Below, one piece after another: positions 1-5,047 of a stretch of 5,047 nt of DNA (the first letter of the stretch is position 1; each line of letters begins with the position of its first letter). A program made the position numbers and the translations under genes. The stretch is from Mycobacterium sp. (GTDB taxonomy: Bacteria; Actinomycetota; Actinomycetes; Mycobacteriales; Mycobacteriaceae): assembly GCA_018882545.1 (NCBI GenBank), contig VERS01000220.1, positions 1 through 5,047 of the forward strand, given 5' to 3'. Under the pieces are notes generated by a model. The model was not told the DNA's origin. It made no database searches and worked only from the letters and a program-made list of their open reading frames with translations.

Positions 1-858
1 GCCGAAGGCCGTGCGGGTTCGGGCGTGCTCGATGGCGATGGACTGCGCCCGCTCGGCGGCTCCCAGCCAGCGCATGCAGTGCGTCAGCCGTGCCGGCGCC
101 AGTCGCATCTGCGCATAGCGCAACGCCTGACCGACCTCGCCGAGCACCGCCGAGGCCGGCAGCGTCAGGTCGTTGAAGCGCACCACGCCGTGACCCTGCA
201 CATAGTTGCGGTCCATGGTGTTCATCACCCGCTCCAGTTCGATACCGGGTGTGCGGCCGTCGCAGAGGAAGAGCGTCGGTCCGTCACCGCCGTGCGCATT
301 GGGCGCCACCCGGGCCATGATGATCCAGGTGCGCGCTCCGTCGGCGCCGGTGATCAGCCACTTGTGTCCGTTGATGACGTACTCGCCGCCGGCCGGTCCG
401 GCGTGGTGGACCGCTGCGGTCTTGAGCTGACCCGGATCCGACCCCGCGCCGCCGGGTTCGGTCATCGCGAACACCGAGCGCTGCCGGCCGTCGATCACCG
501 GGACCAGGAACTCCTCGGCCTGGGTCGCGTTGGCGATCTTGGACAGGATGAACATATTGCCCTCGTCGGGGGCCGCGCAGTTCATCGCCACCGGCCCCAG
601 CGTCGACCAGCCGGCCGCCTCGAAGAGCACCGCCTGCTCACGGTGGGTGGGCTCCCAACCGCCGAACCGCCGGGGTGCCTGCACGGTGAGAAGGCCAGCC
701 TTGCGGGCCAATTCGACCAACTCAGTGCGCATTTCCTCGTTGGGTCCGTGCCGGGTCAAGCGCGGATCACGCTCGAAGGGCACGATGTCCTCGGTGACGA
801 ACGCGCGAATCTCGTCGCGCCGGGCCGCCAGGTCCGCCGGTATCTCGAAGTCGATCAT
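1..858 (-). CDS. Acyl-CoA dehydrogenase family protein, C-terminus beyond the left edge
   Basis: Flavin-dependent alpha,beta-dehydrogenation of an acyl-CoA thioester is the expected family reaction, in the cytoplasm. 286 codons are visible from ATG at 858; family members usually have about 380-410 residues, so roughly 100-120 C-terminal residues are missing and the usual catalytic glutamate region cannot be judged. Seen: an N-terminal helical domain (about 1-125), the FAD/substrate signature AMTEPGGAGSD (131-141) starting the beta domain, the GHKWLITGA segment (164-172), and RTRTAFG (280-286), the usual arginine/FG motif early in the C-terminal helical domain. The ATG directly follows the TGA of the upstream phosphotransferase gene, with a Shine-Dalgarno GGAGG 8 nt before it, so the start is well supported and translational coupling is likely. 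The substrate cannot be read from the sequence. Pairing with an ACAD10/11-type kinase hints at a hydroxyacyl-CoA or other unusual acyl-CoA, but the signature lacks the ASSDATN form I associate with ACAD11-like proteins. Confidence 0.93.
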   Translation of the reverse strand, partial: MIDFEIPADLAARRDEIRAFVTEDIVPFERDPRLTRHGPNEEMRTELVELARKAGLLTVQAPRRFGGWEPTHREQAVLFEAAGWSTLGPVAMNCAAPDEGNMFILSKIANATQAEEFLVPVIDGRQRSVFAMTEPGGAGSDPGQLKTAAVHHAGPAGGEYVINGHKWLITGADGARTWIIMARVAPNAHGGDGPTLFLCDGRTPGIELERVMNTMDRNYVQGHGVVRFNDLTLPASAVLGEVGQALRYAQMRLAPARLTHCMRWLGAAERAQSIAIEHARTRTAFG

Positions 859-1932
859 TCAGCTTCCCTCCATGATCGCCACGGCGCGCTGGAACAGCCG
901 GACCGTCGCGGTGTGCAGCACGTCGCCGATTTCCCTGGGCGCCTTGCCCGCGGCGGCGCGCGCGTTCGTTCCCTCCAGGATGATGCCAAGTTTGAAGCAG
1001 GCCAACACGGTGTACCAGTCGATATCGGACAGGTCGCGGGTGGTGTTGGCCGCGTACTGCGCCACCAGTTCATCGGGGCTGGCCAGACCGCCGGCGCTCA
1101 TCAGCTCGTTGGGCAGCACCGGCTGATGGCCCGGACGGGACCAGGTGGCCAGCATCCAGCCCAGATCCAGCAGCGGGTCTCCGATCGTGCACATCTCCCA
1201 GTCCACGATGGCCACCACATCCGGGCCGGTGGGGGAGAACATCACGTTGGCTGCGTGGTAGTCCCCGTGCATGATGCCCGGCGAGAACGCGGGAGGCTGG
1301 CGTTGGCGAAGCCAGGCCGCCACGGCATCGACGTTCCCGATGTCCGGACCCGGATAGTTCTCGAATGCCGCGTAGGACTCCAGCTCCGAAAGCCACCGCG
1401 GCACTTGACGATCCAGAAAACCGTCCGGTTTGCCGAAGTCGCCCAGGCCCACCTCCCGGTGGTCCAGCGCGCCGAGTCGGGCCGCGGCATCGGCCATCGA
1501 CAGCCCCATCGCGTGGCGGACCTCCGGATCGCCGGCGTGCAGATGCGGCAGAGCGGCGCCGGCGTTGAAACCGTCGACCGGTTCCATCAGATAGAAGACG
1601 GCATCACCGAGCACCGAGGGGTCCTCGCACACCGCGATGAGCGGGGCGTGGGGTACATCGGTGCCGGCCAGTGCGCGCAGCACCCGGGTTTCGCGCAGAA
1701 TCACCGCGTTGCTGACCGGACGCAGATGACGTGGCCCGCGGCGGAATACGTAGTCGCGGCCGGACCGGCGGAACCGCAGCATGATGTTCTGGGTGCCGCC
1801 GGTGATCTCCGTGACGTCGGTGATCGGACCCTCGCCCAGGCCCTGCTGCGACATCCAGGCGGCCACTCGCGCCATGTCCGGGCCGATGTCCAGACCCACG
1901 TCCGGGGCCGTGGTGTGGTTGTGGTCCGGCAC
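859..1932 (-). CDS. APH-fold phosphotransferase of the ACAD10/ACAD11 N-terminal-domain type (FadE36-like)
   Basis: Predicted cytoplasmic small-molecule kinase of the aminoglycoside phosphotransferase/choline kinase fold, 357 residues. Seen: a glycine-rich loop-like GGTQN (45-49), YVFRRGP (61-67) where the N-lobe nucleotide-binding basic residue is expected, the catalytic-loop motif HGDYHAAN (222-229; D224 as base, N229 as metal ligand), and IVDWE (242-246) with metal-binding D244 followed by GDPLLDLGWML. The kinase core is therefore intact. Known of the family: such proteins are often misnamed acyl-CoA dehydrogenases (M. tuberculosis Rv3761c is called FadE36) because they resemble the kinase half of ACAD10/11. 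The characterised relative LvaA phosphorylates 4-hydroxyacyl-CoA. The GTG at 1932 is chosen because it lies 15 bp after the upstream stop, with GAGGT 12 nt before it, and keeps the conserved N-terminus. An internal ATG at 1875 has no clear ribosome site. Cotranscription with the DUF1622 and dehydrogenase genes is likely. Not a true antibiotic-resistance enzyme by motif style and context; the substrate is inferred. Confidence 0.92.
   Translation of the reverse strand: MPDHNHTTAPDVGLDIGPDMARVAAWMSQQGLGEGPITDVTEITGGTQNIMLRFRRSGRDYVFRRGPRHLRPVSNAVILRETRVLRALAGTDVPHAPLIAVCEDPSVLGDAVFYLMEPVDGFNAGAALPHLHAGDPEVRHAMGLSMADAAARLGALDHREVGLGDFGKPDGFLDRQVPRWLSELESYAAFENYPGPDIGNVDAVAAWLRQRQPPAFSPGIMHGDYHAANVMFSPTGPDVVAIVDWEMCTIGDPLLDLGWMLATWSRPGHQPVLPNELMSAGGLASPDELVAQYAANTTRDLSDIDWYTVLACFKLGIILEGTNARAAAGKAPREIGDVLHTATVRLFQRAVAIMEGS
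865..871 (-). promoter_or_regulatory. Shine-Dalgarno site of the acyl-CoA dehydrogenase gene, inside the phosphotransferase gene
   Basis: Read on the minus strand, GGAGGGA lies within the last codons of the phosphotransferase gene. The core GGAGG (871-867) ends 8 nt before the dehydrogenase ATG at 858. The upstream stop TGA (861-859) abuts that ATG with no spacer. This arrangement decides the start and supports translational coupling. Confidence 0.8.
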
Positions 1933-1940
1933 GCAGGCGA

Positions 1941-1950
1941 AGCTACCTCA
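1941..1950 (-). promoter_or_regulatory. Probable ribosome-binding site for the GTG-started phosphotransferase gene
   Basis: On the minus strand TGAGGTAGCT overlaps the DUF1622 stop codon (TGA, 1950-1948). The core GAGGT (1949-1945) is 12 nt from the GTG at 1932, somewhat long but the only purine-rich site between the two genes. It supports the GTG start rather than the internal ATG at 1875. Confidence 0.5.
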
Positions 1951-2310
1951 CCCGTGGTGGGCCTGTTGCCGGGCCCGGGCGGCCTGCCACGGCCAGTAGC
2001 CGGTGACCTCAAGTTGCAGGGAGAAGCTCAGGAATGTCCGGATCAGGACGATTCCGGCCAGGATCGCCACGCTGCGGGCATCCGGGGTCACCGCCACGGT
2101 CCGGATGATGTCGGCGGCGACCAGGAACTCCAGGCCCAGCAGGATCGACCGGCCCAACTGTTCGCGGAACCACCGGTAGACATCGGCGGTCCCGCCGCGC
2201 AGTCGCGCCACCGCACCGGCCGCCGAAATCAACGCGCCGACGGCGATCACCGCCACCCCGACCGCGTCGATAGCCTTCCCCACGGTCTCTATCACCTCGA
2301 CGAAGCTCAT
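1948..2310 (-). CDS. DUF1622 family small integral membrane protein
   Basis: A 120-residue protein of unknown function, placed in the inner membrane. Three hydrophobic segments are visible: about 14-36 (alanine/valine/glycine-rich), 53-72, and 80-98. The middle block GRSILLGLEFLVAADIIRTV (53-72) followed by LIRTFLSFSLQLE (89-101) and a WPW near 107-109 is the typical DUF1622 pattern; an acidic residue (E61) and D67 sit within helix 2, which is characteristic. The ATG at 2310 gives the usual family length. The open frame extends upstream to 2583, but that part runs antisense to the sulfatase gene and is not family-like. A TACACT -10 hexamer ends 7 nt before the A of the ATG, suggesting a leaderless mRNA, and no Shine-Dalgarno is seen. 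The phosphotransferase gene begins 15 bp after its stop, so it is probably the first gene of the operon. M. tuberculosis Rv3760, next to fadE36, may be the counterpart (from memory). Function cannot be inferred beyond a membrane role. Confidence 0.88.
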   Translation of the reverse strand: MSFVEVIETVGKAIDAVGVAVIAVGALISAAGAVARLRGGTADVYRWFREQLGRSILLGLEFLVAADIIRTVAVTPDARSVAILAGIVLIRTFLSFSLQLEVTGYWPWQAARARQQAHHG

Positions 2311-2316
2311 TGTCGG

Positions 2317-2322
2317 AGTGTA
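2317..2322 (-). promoter_or_regulatory. Predicted -10 promoter element of the DUF1622-kinase-dehydrogenase operon (leaderless)
   Basis: Read on the minus strand, TACACT fits the actinobacterial TANNNT -10 consensus. It is followed by six bases (CCGACA) and then the ATG at 2310, so transcription would start at or within a base of the A of ATG. No Shine-Dalgarno lies between. A convincing -35 hexamer at 16-18 bp was not found, as is common in mycobacteria. Prediction from sequence only. Confidence 0.5.
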
Positions 2323-2356
2323 GGTACCGCGCACGCGGGCGGGGAGTCGAGCGCAA

Positions 2357-2381
2357 CTCGATAACCGGCCTCGATAACCGG
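2357..2381. repeat. Perfect 12-bp tandem direct repeat in the divergent intergenic region, candidate operator
   Basis: CTCGATAACCGG occurs at 2357-2368 and again at 2370-2381, separated by one base (13-bp period). An inverted element ACCGG-N9-CCGGT overlaps it (2364-2382). The repeats lie 35-60 bp upstream of the sulfatase ATG and 47-72 bp upstream of the DUF1622 ATG, a position suited to a regulator of either or both operons. No regulator gene is in the window, so the binding protein is unknown. It could also be a chance duplication. Confidence 0.6.
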
Positions 2382-2416
2382 TGTAGGACCGTTGCGGTTC
2401 GGGAAACATTGCGGGC

Positions 2417-4294
2417 ATGACCCACAAACCGCCCACCCCGGTGATCGAATCCCTCAACCGCGGCCACACCGCCGCATTACCGTTCGACGACACCGCCGAC
2501 TTCGCCGACGCCGACCGGGGTTTCCTCGGGGCGATGGAACCGTGCGTGGTCACCGCGGCCGACGGCCGGGTGGTGTGGGACAACGACGCCTACGCCTTCC
2601 TGGCCGGCGAGGCACCGGCCTCGGTGCATCCCAGCCTGTGGCGGCAGTCCACGCTGAGCGCCAAGCAGGGTCTCTACGAGGTGGTCGAGGGCATCTACCA
2701 GGTCCGCGGTCTGGATCTGTCGAACATCACCTTCGTCGAAGGCGACACCGGGGTGATCGTCATCGACCCACTGGTCAGCACGGAGACCGCTGCGGCCGCG
2801 CTGGCCCTGTACCGCAGACACCGCGGGGACCGCGCAGTGAGGGCGGTGATCTACACCCACAGCCACGTCGACCACTTCGGCGGGGTGTTGGGCGTCACCA
2901 CCCAGGCTGACGTGGACGCCGGCGCCGTCCCGGTGCTGGCGCCGGAGGGCTTCACCGGGCACGCCGTGCAGGAGAACGTCTACGCCGGGACCGCGATGAC
3001 CCGCCGGGCCGCCTACATGTACGGCACCGCCCTGGAGCGTGGGCCGCAGGGACAGGTGGGCTGCGGTCTGGGCCAGGCACCGTCCACCGGCGAGGTGGCC
3101 ATCATCGTGCCCACCATCGACATCACGACCACCGGCGAGACGCACACCCTCGACGGTGTGGAGATCGAGTTCCAGATGGCGCCGGGCACCGAGGCGCCGG
3201 CCGAGATGCACTTTTTCTTCCCCAAATTCCGGGCGCTGTGCATGGCCGAGAACGCCACCCACAACCTGCACAACCTGCTGACCCTGCGCGGTGCGCTGGT
3301 TCGTGATCCGCACGCCTGGTCGGGTTACCTCACCGAGGCCATCGACAGCTTTGCCGACCGCACCGACGTGGTGTTCGCCTCCCATCACTGGCCGACCTGG
3401 GGACGGGATCGCATCGTGGGGTACCTCTCCCTGCAGCGGGATCTGTACGCCTACCTGCACGATCAGACGTTGCGTCAACTCAACCAGGGCTACACCGGTA
3501 TCGAGATCGCCGAGAACTTCGCGATGCCGCCCGCGTTGGAGAAGGCCTGGCACACCCGCGGCTACTACGGCTCGGTCAGCCACAACGTCAAGGCGGTCTA
3601 CCAGCGCTACATGGGTTGGTTCGACGGCAACCCGGGCCGATTATGGCCGCACCCACCCGAGGAGGCCGGGCCGCGCTATGTGTCCGCGATCGGTGGTATC
3701 GATCGGGTGGTCGAGCTCGCCCGAGAGGCCTTCGACTCCGGTGACTTCCGCTGGGCGGCAACGCTGTTGGACCATGCGATCTTCACCGACGAGAATCACC
3801 CCGGCGCACGGGCACTCTATGCCGACACCCTCGAGCAGCTGGGATACGGCGCCGAGTGCGCGACCTGGCGCAACTTCTTCCTCTCGGGATCGACCGAGTT
3901 GCGCACCGGAAACTTCGGCACCCCGGTCAGCACGACCGCACCGACGGTGCTTCGTCAACTGACTCCGGAGCAGATGTTCGACATCCTGGCGATCTCGGTG
4001 AACGGCCCGCGCGCCTGGGATCTCGACCTGGCCTTCGACGTGACGTTCACCGACCTGGCCGCCAACTACCGGGTCACGCTGGGCAACGGTGTGCTGGTCT
4101 ACCGCAAGCGTTCCGCTGACCCCGCCACCGCCACCGCCACGGTGACGCTGGCCACCAAGATGCGGTTGATGGCCGCGGCAGTGGGCGACCTAAGCTCACC
4201 GGGTCTGGATATCAGCGGCGACGCCGGGGCGCTGCAGACTCTGATTGGAGTGCTCGACCAGCCGGATCCGAACTTCAACATCGTCACGCCCTAA
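2417..4294 (+). CDS. Class III alkyl sulfatase (metallo-beta-lactamase fold, SdsA1/BDS1 family)
   Basis: Predicted binuclear-zinc hydrolase that cleaves primary or secondary alkyl sulfates to alcohol and sulfate; 625 residues, full family length. Domain order: a family-typical N-terminal segment with LPFDDTADFADADRGF (21-36), the metallo-beta-lactamase domain (about 80-335), the helical dimerisation domain (about 375-510) and a C-terminal SCP2-like lipid-binding domain (about 515-625). The zinc set is complete: H148, H150, D152, H153 (HSHVDH), E259, E278 (in MAEN) and H323 (in ASHHW). These align with SdsA1 H169, H171, D173, H174, E280, E299 and H344 at a constant offset of 21. No signal peptide is visible, unlike secreted SdsA1, so a cytoplasmic enzyme needing substrate import is expected. 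The ATG at 2417 keeps the conserved N-terminus although no good Shine-Dalgarno precedes it. The 98-residue gene follows 13 bp downstream. M. tuberculosis Rv3762c appears to be the counterpart (from memory). Exact substrate unknown. Confidence 0.95.
   Translation: MTHKPPTPVIESLNRGHTAALPFDDTADFADADRGFLGAMEPCVVTAADGRVVWDNDAYAFLAGEAPASVHPSLWRQSTLSAKQGLYEVVEGIYQVRGLDLSNITFVEGDTGVIVIDPLVSTETAAAALALYRRHRGDRAVRAVIYTHSHVDHFGGVLGVTTQADVDAGAVPVLAPEGFTGHAVQENVYAGTAMTRRAAYMYGTALERGPQGQVGCGLGQAPSTGEVAIIVPTIDITTTGETHTLDGVEIEFQMAPGTEAPAEMHFFFPKFRALCMAENATHNLHNLLTLRGALVRDPHAWSGYLTEAIDSFADRTDVVFASHHWPTWGRDRIVGYLSLQRDLYAYLHDQTLRQLNQGYTGIEIAENFAMPPALEKAWHTRGYYGSVSHNVKAVYQRYMGWFDGNPGRLWPHPPEEAGPRYVSAIGGIDRVVELAREAFDSGDFRWAATLLDHAIFTDENHPGARALYADTLEQLGYGAECATWRNFFLSGSTELRTGNFGTPVSTTAPTVLRQLTPEQMFDILAISVNGPRAWDLDLAFDVTFTDLAANYRVTLGNGVLVYRKRSADPATATATVTLATKMRLMAAAVGDLSSPGLDISGDAGALQTLIGVLDQPDPNFNIVTP
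4124..4140 (+). repeat. Short GCCACC hexamer run inside the alkyl sulfatase gene
   Basis: Nearly three copies of GCCACC encode Ala-Thr repeats (residues 570-575) in a loop of the SCP2-like domain, just before a conserved-looking VTLAT strand. It keeps the frame. It may be a small lineage-specific expansion and is probably of no functional weight. Confidence 0.5.
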
Positions 4295-4296
4295 GC

Positions 4297-4303
4297 GAGG
4301 AAA
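4297..4303 (+). promoter_or_regulatory. Shine-Dalgarno site deciding the start of the 98-residue protein
   Basis: GAGGAAA sits in the 13-bp gap between the sulfatase stop (TAA, 4292-4294) and the ATG at 4308, with 7 nt between the GAGG core and the start codon. It is far stronger than anything before the sulfatase ATG, so the small protein may be translated efficiently from the shared mRNA. Confidence 0.7.
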
Positions 4304-4307
4304 TCCC

Positions 4308-4604
4308 ATGAGTAAGCACGTGAACATGAGCGAGGACGAGAAGGCCTTGGTCGACGCGACCATGCCCAAGCGTCTGGCCGGTCTGGACGAGCAGGCCCTG
4401 AAGGACCTGCAGAGCCGGGTCCGCAAAGCGCGGGAGAAGAACTTCAGCCTGCTCCGGCGGGAGGGTGCTGCACGGGTCGGTGCCGAGGGTGCCCGCGGAT
4501 CGGTGGAGCAGGCCAACCAAAGACGCGTCGAGAAGGTCGATGTTCTCGACGAGGCGCTGGCCCGGGTCGACGAACGGCTGGCCGCCGTGCGGGACGCGCA
4601 GTAG
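4308..4604 (+). CDS. Uncharacterised 98-residue charged helical protein
   Basis: I do not assign this protein to a named family, although similar small proteins with a conserved MPKRLAGLDEQALKDL-type N-terminus followed by basic helices seem to occur in actinobacteria (recollection, not searched). Seen: rich in Lys, Arg, Glu, Asp and Ala; no cysteine, signal peptide or membrane segment; probable helices at about 8-18, 26-52 and 66-97. The last of these has heptad-like spacing of hydrophobics (V74, V77, L80, L84, V87, L91, V94), suggesting a coiled coil. The middle (RREGAARVGAEGARGS, 50-65) is glycine/alanine-rich and basic, and nucleic-acid contact is possible but unproven. The ATG at 4308 is favoured over an in-frame upstream GTG (4245) inside the sulfatase gene because GAGG (4297-4300) stands 7 nt before it. 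The 13-bp gap after the sulfatase stop implies cotranscription. Confidence 0.8.
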   Translation: MSKHVNMSEDEKALVDATMPKRLAGLDEQALKDLQSRVRKAREKNFSLLRREGAARVGAEGARGSVEQANQRRVEKVDVLDEALARVDERLAAVRDAQ

Positions 4605-4634
4605 CCCGCCTGGGATCTGGGACCGGGGATACCG

Positions 4635-5047
4635 TCAGGGAAAGCCGCCGTCGGCGTGCACGATCGAGCCGGTGGTGAAACTGGAGGCATCCGACATCAG
4701 GAACACGGCCGCGCCGACGATCTCGGCGGGATCGCCGGCGCGCTGTAGCGCATAGCCGGCGAATGGATTGCTGTCTGCCCTGCCCTCCTCGAGGCGCCAG
4801 GCCCTGCTGATGTCGGTCAGGAAGGGCCCCGGCATCAGGGTGTTGACCCGGACCGTCGGCCCGTAGGCCTTCGCCAACCCTTCAGTCAGCGCGTTGAGTC
4901 CGGCCTTGGCCGCGGCGTAGGGCAGGTACGCCGGATGCGGGCGCAGTGAGCCGTTGGTGCTGACGTTGATGATCACCCCGCCGCCTGCGGTCACCATGCG
5001 CTCCCCGGCCAGCGCCGACAACCGGAACGGGCCCTTGAGGTTCAGGT
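4635..5047 (-). CDS. Short-chain dehydrogenase/reductase (classical SDR), N-terminus beyond the right edge
   Basis: Probable cytoplasmic NAD(P)-dependent oxidoreductase; 136 C-terminal residues of a roughly 250-residue classical SDR are in the window. The Rossmann nucleotide-binding glycine motif is off the edge. Seen in order: NLKGPF (the structural/catalytic Asn region), VIINVST (strand beta-5), the active-site YAAAK, VRVNTLMPGPFLTDIS (the PG motif after beta-6), and a typical C-terminal segment AAVFLMSDASSFTTGS ending in HADGGFP. The residue 13 positions before the catalytic Tyr, normally Ser, is Thr here (T in VST), with Ser just before it. The frame is open to the window end; a TTG at 5021 lies inside the domain and is not the start. 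Convergent with the sulfatase operon, with 30 bp between stops and no strong terminator hairpin. The substrate cannot be assigned; an alcohol or hydroxyacyl substrate would suit the neighbourhood. Confidence 0.93.
   Translation of the reverse strand, partial: LNLKGPFRLSALAGERMVTAGGGVIINVSTNGSLRPHPAYLPYAAAKAGLNALTEGLAKAYGPTVRVNTLMPGPFLTDISRAWRLEEGRADSNPFAGYALQRAGDPAEIVGAAVFLMSDASSFTTGSIVHADGGFP

Larger units (their letters stand above)
2311..2416. promoter_or_regulatory. Divergent intergenic control region
   Basis: This 106-bp spacer separates the start codons of the DUF1622 gene (minus) and the alkyl sulfatase gene (plus), so both promoters must lie in or near it. It is visibly less GC-rich around the GATAAC repeats. 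The minus-strand promoter has a recognisable -10 (TACACT). For the plus strand no TANNNT hexamer at a convincing distance was found; TAGGAC (2384-2389) is the nearest but lacks the final T. No small ORF or RNA was recognised. Confidence 0.65.

Noticed and set aside
859..1932. Aminoglycoside-resistance phosphotransferase
   Set aside because: The fold is shared, but the GGTQN and YVFRRGP N-lobe pattern and the adjacent acyl-CoA dehydrogenase gene point to the ACAD10/11-type metabolic kinase group.
25..2364. A 779-codon open frame on the plus strand spanning three minus-strand genes
   Set aside because: It is antisense to three genes with clear family motifs, and its product is a His/Arg/Gly/Pro/Val-rich composition typical of a GC-biased shadow frame, without any recognisable domain. 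High third-position GC removes stop codons from this opposite frame.
2311..2583. N-terminal extension of the DUF1622 frame up to 2583
   Set aside because: The extra 91 residues run antisense to the sulfatase start and across the intergenic repeats, lack family similarity, and would give a protein far longer than DUF1622 members. The ATG at 2310 has a fitting -10 element.
2477..3583. A 368-codon minus-strand open frame inside the alkyl sulfatase gene
   Set aside because: The translated product is a low-complexity Gly/Val/His/Arg mix with no motif, while the plus strand encodes a complete alkyl sulfatase with all its zinc ligands.
4245..4307. Upstream GTG start for the 98-residue protein
   Set aside because: It lies inside the sulfatase coding region and lacks a ribosome site; the ATG at 4308 has GAGG 7 nt upstream.
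4605..4634. Bidirectional terminator between the convergent genes
   Set aside because: The 30-bp gap is G-rich with short GGG/CCC runs, but I found no stable stem with a T tract on either strand, so no terminator is called.

Overview
The window is GC-rich actinobacterial chromosomal DNA, most probably from a Mycobacterium/Mycolicibacterium-type organism. The pointers are strong G/C third-position bias, a GTG start, stop codons touching start codons, and a gene set (small DUF1622 membrane protein, APH-type phosphotransferase, alkyl sulfatase) resembling, from memory, the Rv3760-Rv3761c(fadE36)-Rv3762c neighbourhood of M. tuberculosis, with at least one orientation different. No search was run, so the genus is an inference. 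No tRNA, rRNA, CRISPR array, insertion sequence or prophage sign was seen.

Layout: the minus-strand run from 2310 down to 1 looks like one operon: a 120-residue three-helix DUF1622 membrane protein, a 357-residue APH-fold kinase of the ACAD10/ACAD11 N-terminal type, and an acyl-CoA dehydrogenase whose C-terminus lies beyond the left edge. Gaps are 15 bp and 0 bp, so the last two genes are probably translationally coupled. A 106-bp divergent region (2311-2416) separates this run from a plus-strand pair: a complete 625-residue class III (metallo-beta-lactamase fold) alkyl sulfatase and a 98-residue charged helical protein of unknown function, 13 bp apart. On the right, convergent with that pair, is the C-terminal part of a short-chain dehydrogenase/reductase whose N-terminus lies beyond the window.

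Working model (inference): the genes suit catabolism of sulfated or hydroxylated aliphatic compounds. The alkyl sulfatase would release an alcohol from an alkyl sulfate. The kinase and dehydrogenase could process hydroxyacyl-CoA by phosphorylation and elimination, as in the LvaA/LvaC levulinate pathway and mammalian ACAD10/ACAD11. The divergent region carries a perfect 12-bp direct repeat (1-bp spacer) and a good -10 hexamer just upstream of the DUF1622 ATG, suggesting a leaderless transcript and an operator that could control both directions.

The annotated genes cover almost the whole window and there is no gene-free stretch longer than about 110 bp. Many long open frames on opposite strands, including a 779-codon one, are GC-bias shadows and were left out.
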